Shown here in pieces: positions 1 to 5,557 of a stretch of DNA of 6,110 nucleotides (position 1 is the stretch's first letter; the number at the start of each line of letters is the position of its first letter). Location of the stretch: NCBI GenBank assembly GCA_004525355.1, contig SPCK01000139.1, positions 1-6,110 on the forward strand, read 5' to 3'. Source of the stretch: Spirochaetales bacterium. GTDB lineage: Bacteria; Spirochaetota; Spirochaetia; Treponematales; UBA12059. A model generated the notes under the pieces. That model did no database searches. It was not told where the DNA came from and saw only the letters and a list, made by a program, of their open reading frames with translations. The position numbers and the translations under genes were made by a program.

Positions 1-495
1 ATTGTTCTTGACCGAGCGCTGCAGCTCCCGCTCTATGGCCGCGGTCCTGCGATTGAGATCCTTGAGGTACCTAAGGTACAGTATGGCGGCGCGTCCCATC
101 AACTTGAGCAGGAAAGCGCTCTTGTTGCCCGGGGTCAGGTCTCGGACCTTGCCGGAAGCCAACTCCTGGAGCACTTCGCAGTCGGACGAGCAGACCGTCA
201 CGATACGGTCCTTGAATATGATGACACCTACCGGCGCGGTAAAGTAAATCACTTCGTACCGTGTGTCGTACATCGGCAACCGAAGGATCAACATCGTGTA
301 GTCGTCTTCTTTTTCTATACGCGAGCGCTCGTCAACATCGAGCATGTCCTGGAGATGCTCGGGAAGCACCCCGTAGTCCCGCTCCAGACAATTCAAATCC
401 TCGCGGGTCGCGTCGCGGACGTCGACCCACACGTCCTTGCCCGGAGCGTCGACGGACACCAATGCGGCACCGTCCCTCTTCCAATATTGAGTCAT
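1..495 (-). CDS. corA: CorA-family magnesium/divalent cation transporter, N-terminal part (cut at left edge)
   Basis: The minus strand is open from an ATG at 495 to the window edge and gives 165 residues with no stop, so the C-terminal half lies outside. CorA proteins are pentameric inner-membrane channels that bring Mg2+ (also Co2+/Ni2+) into the cell. The visible part is the cytoplasmic domain and the start of the long stalk helix. The family pattern is seen in CLERDYGVLPEHLQDMLD (residues 36-53) followed by DERSRIEKEDDY, in the beta-rich segment around residues 66-105, and in the helical IERELQRSVKNN at the cut end, which typically continues into the stalk and two membrane helices carrying the GMN motif (not visible here). 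The start is supported by GGAAGG seven bases upstream (503-508). Transcription is divergent from the gene at 924. A related efflux-type CorA/ZntB member cannot be excluded without the C-terminus. Confidence 0.87.
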   Translation of the reverse strand, partial: MTQYWKRDGAALVSVDAPGKDVWVDVRDATREDLNCLERDYGVLPEHLQDMLDVDERSRIEKEDDYTMLILRLPMYDTRYEVIYFTAPVGVIIFKDRIVTVCSSDCEVLQELASGKVRDLTPGNKSAFLLKLMGRAAILYLRYLKDLNRRTAAIERELQRSVKNN

Positions 496-502
496 GGTGA
501 TA

Positions 503-508
503 CCTTCC
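503..508 (-). promoter_or_regulatory. Ribosome binding site of corA
   Basis: Read on the minus strand this is GGAAGG, followed by seven bases and the ATG at 495. It fixes the corA start and argues against using the longer open frame further upstream. Confidence 0.65.
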
Positions 509-510
509 AG

Positions 511-553
511 CCCGGGTTCGGTGCCCCGGGGCTTGCCTGGGCGAGCCCCCGGG
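511..553 (-). promoter_or_regulatory. GC-rich hairpin cluster in the corA leader
   Basis: Three CCCGGG palindromes lie at 511-516, 525-530 and 548-553. The arms 525-536 and 541-553 form a 12-pair stem (one G-T pair, one bulged C at 550) with a four-base loop at 537-540. As an alternative, the CCCGGG at 511-516 can pair with 525-530, which would break the large stem. Neither side has a T-run, so it is not an ordinary intrinsic terminator. It lies 16 to 58 bases upstream of the corA ATG, so it would be in the mRNA leader. A regulatory role is inference only. The sequence does not match the Mg2+ M-box riboswitch as I remember it. Confidence 0.4.
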
Positions 554-789
554 AGGAAGGCATAGAATCGGCGTGCCGGCTCGATGCCGGATCAGGGTCG
601 ATCGCTACGCGCTCCATCCGGGGGCGTTTGTATGAATGGCGGAATGTCTTGCCTGGAACTACTGTCCGGGTCCGGCATGGACGTCCTCCCACGGATGGCG
701 GGATAGTCACCTCTACGGGCGACGGCGAGCGATCGACAGGTGGCGCAACCCCCGAAAAGGAAAAGCAGCGGACACCATATCACGGAACA

Positions 790-819
790 AGTATAACCCC
801 ATCACGGGTTTGGGGGCAA
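790..819 (-). promoter_or_regulatory. Candidate sigma70 promoter reading towards corA
   Basis: On the minus strand there is TTGCCC (814-819), an 18-base spacer, and TATACT (790-795). The -10 matches five of six consensus positions but the -35 only three, so this is a moderate candidate. Transcription would begin near 783 and leave a leader of nearly 290 bases before corA, containing the hairpins described above. Confidence 0.35.
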
Positions 820-854
820 GAGGAAGAGGCACTGGGGATGCAACCGTATTCGAT

Positions 855-883
855 TTGCGTTGCGCCACTCTTCAGGTTATACT
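855..883 (+). promoter_or_regulatory. Candidate sigma70 promoter for the gene at 924
   Basis: TTGCGT (855-860) is followed by a 17-base spacer and TATACT (878-883). The -10 matches five of six consensus bases, the -35 three of six, and the spacing is ideal. The start of transcription would be near 890, giving a leader of about 34 bases that includes the AGGAGG ribosome binding site at 912-917. Confidence 0.45.
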
Positions 884-923
884 TTTCCTTGTGTTGCTGA
901 CTGGGGGATAGAGGAGGAGGGCC

Positions 924-1319
924 ATGGAGTCTCTCCAGGACGTTTCCTGGATGAAATACCTCTACGCCGGAACGGTCGCGGAACGCTTCGAATGGGAGCG
1001 TTTCAGGGTCGCCAGTGTCATCGTACCGCTCGCAAATCCCACCCATAATGAGCGCTACCGTTTCAGGATGTTTTTTTTCGAAGGCCAGGCCCCGGCCCCA
1101 TCAATAGCCGTAAACATGGAATCGGACCTGCTGGGCACCTGGAAACTCACCGTTCAGACCAGCCGGGCCAGCCACGTAATCGCGTCATTCGACCAGGTAC
1201 CGGATTACGAGGCGTGGAGGTCAATGGCGGTCGCCGCTATCGATTCACTCGATGCCACTCAAAAGCCTCCGCCGCTGGATTCGTCACAGCGCGTTCGGCC
1301 CAAGCGCAAACGACACTGA
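924..1319 (+). CDS. Conserved-looking small protein of unknown function (131 aa)
   Basis: I do not recognise this family. The ATG at 924 has a strong AGGAGG six bases upstream (912-917) and a plausible promoter at 855-883, so it is very likely translated. The product is 131 residues, with no signal peptide or membrane segment, and is probably cytosolic. Residues about 1-105 look folded, alternating charged and aromatic stretches (WERFRVASVIVP, RYRFRMFFFEG, GTWKLTVQ) that suggest a mostly beta fold, then a helix-like segment DYEAWRSMAVAAIDSL. The last 20 or so residues are a proline-rich then strongly basic tail ending RPKRKRH, which could be a disordered nucleic-acid-binding tail (inference). 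A run of eight T (1071-1078) encodes part of MFFF and is a possible slippage or sequencing-error site. The next gene begins 51 bases downstream on the same strand but appears to have its own promoter. Confidence 0.75.
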   Translation: MESLQDVSWMKYLYAGTVAERFEWERFRVASVIVPLANPTHNERYRFRMFFFEGQAPAPSIAVNMESDLLGTWKLTVQTSRASHVIASFDQVPDYEAWRSMAVAAIDSLDATQKPPPLDSSQRVRPKRKRH

Positions 1320-1335
1320 GACTTCCGGCAAGACG

Positions 1336-1364
1336 TCGACCCGGCGGGAACTCCGCGATATACT
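1336..1364 (+). promoter_or_regulatory. Sigma70 promoter for the transglutaminase-like gene, probably leaderless
   Basis: TCGACC (1336-1341, four of six matches), a 17-base spacer, and TATACT (1359-1364, five of six). Six bases separate the -10 from the ATG at 1371, so the expected transcription start falls on or next to the A of the start codon. The absence of any Shine-Dalgarno upstream of that ATG fits a leaderless message. Confidence 0.5.
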
Positions 1365-1370
1365 CTTGTC

Positions 1371-2669
1371 ATGGCAAACATCGATCGCAGGCGCCCGTTG
1401 GCATTCCTGCTCGTCGTGCTCATGGCGTTCTTCGTTGTCTTTCCCGTAATTTCCGAGGAATACAACTCGGACCGGGGTTTCTACATCGATCTGCCAGAAG
1501 AATTTACCTTCGTGGATGGCGATGTCACGGGCCAATATACCTTCGCGTCCATTGATGGCACGATAACAGTTACCATAGTGGCCTATGATCCGACGCGATT
1601 TGCCTCCATCCAAGATATCGTTCGCAATACTCTAAATAAATTGGCAGCGCGTGGAACGCCCAGCTACTTTCAGTACGCGGGCAGGGACGCCGCCTTGATG
1701 GATATCAATTTTGGATCAGGTGCCTCCGCCTCCCGCGGCATGGCGTTCTTCATAGACGGATCGCCGGAACAGGCGGCGAGGGCCGAGTCCGAAAGCGGCG
1801 GCTGTGCATACGACCTGATCTTCATCGCACATACGGCATCAGGCTCGTTCAATGCGTCACGGGATGTCATCCGCTCGGCGATCGACGGCTTTTCAGCCGA
1901 TTTTGGAGCGCTGGCCGCTCCGGGACCAATCGGAACCGCTGCCCGCGCGGCATTGGGCCCCGCGCGGACGAGAATGGCGCGCATCATGTTCGGCAAGGCT
2001 GCACTTGTTGTACCGTGGGACCCTCGCGAAGGCTCCGTAGCCCAGGAAACGGTAGAACGGGAGTACCGGGTGCTTACCCCGTATGGCGCTTCACCGGAAC
2101 TCGTAGAGGCAGCCATCCGCCGATTCTACCGCATGGCATGGCGGGATTCGGCGCCGTCACTGGACCGCCTGGCACTGGAATTGGTCACCGCCTGGGAAAC
2201 CGGAGCATGGGCCGGCACTGCGATGGAACCAAGGCTGGCCGACGGTTCGACCGTAAGGACCTACGACGGTCCCGCCGAAGGACCACGCTATGGTGCACCT
2301 GCCGATCCACGCGGATACGCGGCCGCGCTTCTGTCATGGACGCAGAAGTGGGTCTACGAGCGATCGCCAAAGGGTTCGGACGTCGTCAATCCGTTGAGCG
2401 CGGCAATGGAAGGCAGAGGCGATTGCGATTCACGCGCGATGGCGCTGAGCGTCATCCTGAGGCGAGAGGACATCGAGTCCGTCCTGCTCATCTCCCTTGC
2501 CCACGAACATGCGCTGGCCGGCATCGACGCGCCGGGCCCCGGAGCGCGCTTCCCGTATCGAGACACATCTTGGCTCGTAGCGGAGACTACTGCGCGAGTG
2601 GACATCGGCCTGATCGACGCCAGTCAGTCAGCCATCAATGACTGGTTTGCGGTAGACTTCCCGTTCTGA
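1371..2669 (+). CDS. Exported transglutaminase-like domain protein (432 aa)
   Basis: The N-terminus has a clear signal peptide: basic DRRR, a hydrophobic core LAFLLVVLMAFFVVFPV, and a likely cut near VIS-EE (residue 28), so the mature protein should be periplasmic or exported. Residues about 30-180 form an unrecognised domain rich in beta-like segments (GFYIDLPEEFTFVDGD, GTITVTIVAY). After a low-complexity Ala/Gly/Pro linker (about 180-200), the C-terminal part carries a transglutaminase-like core: GDCDSRAMALSVILR with the nucleophile candidate Cys352, HEHALAG with His380 (His378 also close), and WLVAETT where Glu405 would take the place of the usual Asp. This superfamily includes proteases and crosslinking or amide-cleaving enzymes acting on proteins or peptidoglycan; the substrate here cannot be told. 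The start is chosen for the signal peptide; there is no ribosome binding site, and a promoter abuts the ATG. It lies 51 bases after the small gene at 924. Confidence 0.85.
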   Translation: MANIDRRRPLAFLLVVLMAFFVVFPVISEEYNSDRGFYIDLPEEFTFVDGDVTGQYTFASIDGTITVTIVAYDPTRFASIQDIVRNTLNKLAARGTPSYFQYAGRDAALMDINFGSGASASRGMAFFIDGSPEQAARAESESGGCAYDLIFIAHTASGSFNASRDVIRSAIDGFSADFGALAAPGPIGTAARAALGPARTRMARIMFGKAALVVPWDPREGSVAQETVEREYRVLTPYGASPELVEAAIRRFYRMAWRDSAPSLDRLALELVTAWETGAWAGTAMEPRLADGSTVRTYDGPAEGPRYGAPADPRGYAAALLSWTQKWVYERSPKGSDVVNPLSAAMEGRGDCDSRAMALSVILRREDIESVLLISLAHEHALAGIDAPGPGARFPYRDTSWLVAETTARVDIGLIDASQSAINDWFAVDFPF

Positions 2670-2691
2670 CCCTCTGCCAAATCACTTCGCG

Positions 2692-2721
2692 TTGACACCT
2701 GTCCGCCGCACTGTCTATACT
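2692..2721 (+). promoter_or_regulatory. Strong sigma70 promoter of the acyltransferase gene
   Basis: TTGACA (2692-2697) is a perfect -35, followed by an 18-base spacer and TATACT (2716-2721, five of six). This is the best promoter in the window. It begins 23 bases after the stop of the transglutaminase-like gene and predicts a transcript start near 2728, about 39 bases before the ATG at 2767. Confidence 0.8.
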
Positions 2722-2754
2722 GGTCGTGTCGGAGATGCCAGCAGGCTCAGGCAC

Positions 2755-2761
2755 GGGGAGG
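2755..2761 (+). promoter_or_regulatory. Ribosome binding site that sets the acyltransferase start
   Basis: GGGGAGG, five bases before the ATG at 2767. The longest open frame begins at a TTG at 2692, but that codon is part of the -35 box and lies upstream of the transcript start, so 2767 is the true start. Confidence 0.8.
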
Positions 2762-2766
2762 CATTC

Positions 2767-3648
2767 ATGGAAGCTATAAGCGCTCGCTATAAAGATACCA
2801 TCATGCAGATGATCAAGCATTCGAATCAGGGCATGACCGTGACGAGCGAGAACGTGTATCAGGAAAGCAATACCCAAATCCTGCCCTTCATAGACACCAT
2901 AATTGCTGAAAACCTTGAACCCGGCAGCGAAATACGGTCCATAGCCAACCTTGAAAAGCTGGCTGCGCTCGCTGCCGGTGGCTCGTCCTGCCTGCTGCTC
3001 CTGGAACACTATAGCAACTTCGACCTGCCCATATTCTCCTACCTTCTCAGGCAATCGGGTGCCGAAGGCGCGGCTATCAATGCGCGCGTCTTGGCTATCG
3101 CCGGCATCAAGCTCAGCCAAACCGATCCGGCGGTCACCGCGTTCACAGAGGCCTATTCCCGCCTGATCATCGTCCCCAGCCGTTACCTCGAGATAATCAA
3201 GGAAAATATCAAGGATCCCAAAGAGCTCGTTTCCGAGATGATGCACGGGTCGAGCATCAACCATGCGGCTATGAAAACGCTTTCAGTTCTCAAGAATATG
3301 GGTAAATTGATCCTGGTCTTTCCCGCGGGGACCCGATATCGTCCCTGGGATCATGGAAGCAAGCGTGGAGTTCGCGAAATAGACTCGTATCTCAAATCTT
3401 TCGACTATATGTGCCTGATTTCGATCAACGGCAACATTCTCCGCATCAATCCCGAGGGCGAAATGAAGGAAGACCTCTTGTGCAGGGACAAAGTGATCCT
3501 GGATGTCAGCCCGCCCATACACTGCCATGAATTCAGGGAAAAGGCCAAGCACGCCAAACACTTTGGTGAAGATAAGAAACAAGCCATTGTGGATTCCCTG
3601 ATGGCCAGTCTCGAGGCGATGCACGAAGAGGTCGAGAAGACGCTCTGA
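2767..3648 (+). CDS. PlsC/LPLAT-family glycerolipid acyltransferase (293 aa)
   Basis: The product probably transfers a fatty acyl chain to a glycerophosphate or lysophospholipid in membrane lipid synthesis. The family's catalytic H-X4-D box is seen as EHYSNFDLP with His81 and Asp86, preceded by a hydrophobic strand (SSCLLLL). The phosphate-binding block is seen as LILVFPAGTRYRPWD (residues 181-195, FPAGTR at 185-190). Both differ from the classic forms, NHxSxxD and FPEGTR, so it belongs to a divergent branch. The chain has no obvious transmembrane helix, and the roughly 70-residue N-terminal extension before the His box looks helical, closer in layout to soluble glycerol-3-phosphate acyltransferases than to the short membrane PlsC enzymes. 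The exact acceptor and acyl donor are not evident. The gene has its own near-consensus promoter and strong ribosome binding site, so it is probably expressed independently of the genes upstream. Confidence 0.83.
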   Translation: MEAISARYKDTIMQMIKHSNQGMTVTSENVYQESNTQILPFIDTIIAENLEPGSEIRSIANLEKLAALAAGGSSCLLLLEHYSNFDLPIFSYLLRQSGAEGAAINARVLAIAGIKLSQTDPAVTAFTEAYSRLIIVPSRYLEIIKENIKDPKELVSEMMHGSSINHAAMKTLSVLKNMGKLILVFPAGTRYRPWDHGSKRGVREIDSYLKSFDYMCLISINGNILRINPEGEMKEDLLCRDKVILDVSPPIHCHEFREKAKHAKHFGEDKKQAIVDSLMASLEAMHEEVEKTL

Positions 3649-3721
3649 TGACGGCCGGTCGGCTTTCCGATCAAGTCCCTGGCAAGGTGTTTGAACAGTA
3701 CCAGACTATTTCAACAACCCG

Positions 3722-4516
3722 CTAGTAAGCGCCGTAACTCTCGATGTGATCCACCGCTATCAGTATCCTTACTACCGCTGTCCATGCGCCACCCGCCAGC
3801 GTCATGCGCGGCGGCGAGGCAAACGCGAACGAGCCGCGGACTTCTCGCGGCTTGTTGTGCTCGATACCACGAAGATATTCCCTAAGGGCTTCCCGTGCCG
3901 CGGCGATCATTGCATCACGCCGGCCGATAACGGCGGCTCCCGGAAAATCCGCGCCAGCGGGCGACGGCATGAACGCACGAGCGCTTGCCCGGCCCTGCCC
4001 CGCCGCAAAGCGGATGCCCCGCCAGGCGGCCAACTCGGCTCGCTCGGCATCGCCCAATACCCATTCCACGGCAGCGTATACGAACGTTCCATCCAGTCTT
4101 GCCGATATCACCTTCAAGCCTGGCGCGCTCCAGGAGAGTTCTGTCAGCGGTTCGATCTTGAAATACTCGGAAATTGACCTTGCCTTGTCGCTTGGCGTGT
4201 ACGTGTATGAAAACCCCCAGACCATGCCGCCAAATACCCAACGAGCTTCCTCAAGAATGGTCCTGGCGACATCTTTGTCTGGTATTCGCGCAACGAAAGC
4301 CGGATCAGGCACGCCTTCAAAACCGGCTAGCGATGGTGGAGCCGCGGAATCCGCCGGGAATTCCGCCCGGAGTATCACGTCGCGATCCTGGGCGGCCAGC
4401 GGAAGTATCGTAATAACCAACATGACCGCGAGCAGAATGGATAGGCCCATCCGTGGAACGTACGGAGACGCAATGCGAAGGATGGTAGGCGCCAGACGAC
4501 CGGTACCTGGCCTCAT
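3722..4516 (-). CDS. Exported protein of unknown function, co-translated with rhomboid (264 aa)
   Basis: I do not recognise this family. The start at 4516 overlaps the rhomboid stop as ATGA, so translation is probably coupled; no good Shine-Dalgarno precedes it, as expected for reinitiation. A longer frame back to 4645 would lie entirely inside rhomboid and is rejected. The first 22 residues are basic and are followed by a hydrophobic stretch (MGLSILLAVMLVITILPLAA, residues 23-42) with a likely signal peptidase I site before QDRD; there is no lipobox cysteine. An alternative start at Met23 (4450) would give a signal peptide without a basic head. The mature part has aromatic and Gly-rich segments (WVFGGMVWGFSYTYTPSD, residues 93-110), a long Ala/Arg-rich helix (about 199-217), and ends in a hydrophobic strand and GAY. 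No cysteines or catalytic motif are visible. It may be a rhomboid partner or substrate, which is inference from the operon only. Confidence 0.78.
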   Translation of the reverse strand: MRPGTGRLAPTILRIASPYVPRMGLSILLAVMLVITILPLAAQDRDVILRAEFPADSAAPPSLAGFEGVPDPAFVARIPDKDVARTILEEARWVFGGMVWGFSYTYTPSDKARSISEYFKIEPLTELSWSAPGLKVISARLDGTFVYAAVEWVLGDAERAELAAWRGIRFAAGQGRASARAFMPSPAGADFPGAAVIGRRDAMIAAAREALREYLRGIEHNKPREVRGSFAFASPPRMTLAGGAWTAVVRILIAVDHIESYGAY

Positions 4517-5142
4517 TGCCCGCTGATCAAGCGGCGAATGGGATTCACGCCGAACCGGATGGGAAAGTACAGTCCGGCTACGCCGAACCCGAAAAGATGC
4601 GTCAGATGGGCAATGTTTCCGCCCATCCCGAACACCTCGGACCACAGCTCAATCCCGGCAAATATCGCGACGAGCAGGGCCGAAGGCACGGGCACGAGCC
4701 CCCAAACGAATATCCGAGCCCTGGGGTGGATCACGGCGAATGCGAGCAGGATCGCATAAACAGCGCCAGAGGCGCCGACGAGACTTACATTCCAGGCACC
4801 GCCGATCGCGAAAGCGGCGAAGGACAGGAGACCCGCCACCGTGCCGGACAGCAGGTAGAACAGGACGAATTCCCTGCTACCCATTTCACGCTCGACGGCC
4901 ATGCCGAAGAAGAACAGTCCGAGCATATTGAACAGCAGGTGCGTGAAGCTTGCGTGCACAAACATGTAGGTAAAGGGTTGCCATACCCACCCCATCTGAA
5001 TCACCGCTCCGGGTATCAGGGCCAAGTATATGGCCGCGCCGCGCGCGAATGAAAGGAACGCGTACACGAGCACGTTGATACCGATGATTATCAGGGTCGC
5101 GTTGCCATTGGTATGCCGGAAAGGGCTACGTAGGTGTTGCAT
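4513..5142 (-). CDS. Rhomboid-family intramembrane serine protease (209 aa)
   Basis: Rhomboids are integral membrane serine proteases that cleave other membrane proteins within or next to their transmembrane helices. The sequence has the six-helix bacterial core. Visible landmarks are WQPFTYMFVHASFTHLLFNM (residues 55-74, with His68 and Asn72), the catalytic GASG with Ser125, and IAHLTHLFGFGVAG with the catalytic His179, so the Ser-His dyad is intact. The length is normal for the short bacterial form. I chose the ATG at 5142 (MQHLRSPF) because it places a basic segment directly before the first membrane helix, as in relatives I remember. ATGs at 5151 and 5265 are also in frame and would add 3 and 41 residues. 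No Shine-Dalgarno precedes any of them; an AT-rich stretch with TTTAAT (5153-5158) lies about ten bases before 5142, so a very short leader is possible. It forms an operon with the exported protein downstream, overlapping it by four bases. Confidence 0.93.
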   Translation of the reverse strand: MQHLRSPFRHTNGNATLIIIGINVLVYAFLSFARGAAIYLALIPGAVIQMGWVWQPFTYMFVHASFTHLLFNMLGLFFFGMAVEREMGSREFVLFYLLSGTVAGLLSFAAFAIGGAWNVSLVGASGAVYAILLAFAVIHPRARIFVWGLVPVPSALLVAIFAGIELWSEVFGMGGNIAHLTHLFGFGVAGLYFPIRFGVNPIRRLISGQ

Positions 5143-5263
5143 GAATGTCATGATTAAAATGTACGAAAAAAACACCATTTGAGCTAGTCGCTGTACTCTG
5201 CCTCGGCCATATTTTACCTGTTTACTGGCAGAAAATAATCTGGATGCTTGCTTTCTCTGTCCC
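5143..5263. promoter_or_regulatory. AT-rich divergent spacer holding promoters for rhomboid and the Cys-rich gene
   Basis: This gap is visibly more AT-rich than its surroundings and separates two diverging genes, so both promoters should be here. Candidates are weak: for the minus strand TTTAAT at 5153-5158 without a clear -35, and for the plus strand AATAAT at 5234-5239 with TTTACC at 5213-5218 (only a 15-base spacer). A run of seven A lies at 5166-5172. Neither start has a recognisable Shine-Dalgarno. Confidence 0.35.
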
Positions 5264-5473
5264 ATGCATCATAAAATCACCGGCATGGGAGAGTTGCTTA
5301 AAACCGCCCCGAATTGCCTGACATGCGAATATTTTTACGTAACTTGGGATATTGGCTTTCCCCGAGGCTGCAGAATCTTCGATATCAAATGCCGCATTCT
5401 ACCCAGCCATGAGGTATTCACGGCGACCGGCGTGCATTGCCCCAGCTACGTCAGGAAACCAGGCCTGAGCTGA
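5264..5473 (+). CDS. Small cysteine-rich, putative zinc-binding protein (69 aa)
   Basis: The product is a 62 or 69 residue soluble protein with the pattern CLTC (Cys18, Cys21), then EYFYVTWDIGFPRGCRIFD (Cys36), Cys43, and VHCPSY (Cys59). The spacing CX2C-X14-C-X22-C suggests a four-cysteine metal site, with Cys43 as an extra. The segment around CxxCxxFxVTWDxxFPxGC, followed by LPSxxV and a late Cys, resembles a family of very short conserved bacterial proteins that I remember from several phyla without an experimentally established function; some database copies carry unreliable enzyme names. Two in-frame ATGs exist, 5264 and 5285, neither with a ribosome binding site, so the N-terminus is uncertain; all conserved residues lie after both. 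It diverges from rhomboid and converges with the phosphatase gene. Confidence 0.72.
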   Translation: MHHKITGMGELLKTAPNCLTCEYFYVTWDIGFPRGCRIFDIKCRILPSHEVFTATGVHCPSYVRKPGLS

Positions 5474-5557
5474 GTCCCGATTCCATTGACAGCTTCCTGC
5501 GACTATGCTCATTGGACACCGCACGAAAATGTCCCACATGCTGGGCATCAACCCAGG

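Larger units (their letters stand above)
496..923. other. Divergent intergenic region without a convincing gene
   Basis: This stretch of 428 bases separates corA (minus) from the small gene at 924 (plus). The open frames inside it translate to Pro/Arg/Ser-rich sequence with no recognisable motif, and I read them as chance. Besides the two candidate promoters and the hairpin cluster next to corA, there is a perfect five-pair hairpin CCGGC-TCGAT-GCCGG at 576-590. I did not recognise SRP RNA, tmRNA, RNase P RNA, 6S RNA or a known riboswitch, though a structured RNA could be missed by eye. Confidence 0.6.

Noticed and set aside
492..710. A 72-codon minus-strand frame (GTG start) whose TGA overlaps the corA ATG as ATGA, like a coupled upstream peptide
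   Set aside because: The translation is Pro/Arg/Ser-rich without any motif, the GTG has no properly spaced ribosome binding site, and corA has its own. The overlap is probably chance.
355..900. A 181-codon plus-strand frame running from inside corA into the intergenic region
   Set aside because: It is antisense to clearly coding corA sequence, has no ribosome binding site and gives no recognisable protein.
2015..2641. A 208-codon plus-strand frame inside the transglutaminase-like gene
   Set aside because: It is an Arg-rich alternative frame typical of GC-rich coding DNA; the Cys/His motifs lie in the other frame.
2635..3264. A 209-codon minus-strand frame across the acyltransferase promoter and gene
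   Set aside because: It is antisense to a strong promoter and to the H-X4-D motif, and gives no recognisable protein.
3657..3672. Hairpin GGTCGG-CTTT-CCGATC after the acyltransferase stop, considered as a bidirectional terminator
   Set aside because: It has only six pairs including one G-T and no T-run on either strand, so I cannot support a terminator.
3804..4526. A 240-codon plus-strand frame
   Set aside because: It is antisense to the exported protein gene, which has a signal peptide and an operon overlap; the composition of the antisense frame is low in structure-forming residues.
4516..5052. A 178-codon plus-strand frame
   Set aside because: It is the mirror of the rhomboid gene, whose catalytic motifs prove the other strand is coding.
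5143..5265. Upstream extension of rhomboid to an ATG at 5265
   Set aside because: The extra 41 residues have no ribosome binding site, run through AT-rich spacer that should hold promoters, and are not expected for the short bacterial rhomboid form. Not fully excluded.
5514..5534. GGACA/TGTCC hairpin in the convergent gap between the Cys-rich gene and the phosphatase
   Set aside because: It has a five-pair stem with an eleven-base loop and no T-run, too weak to call a terminator.
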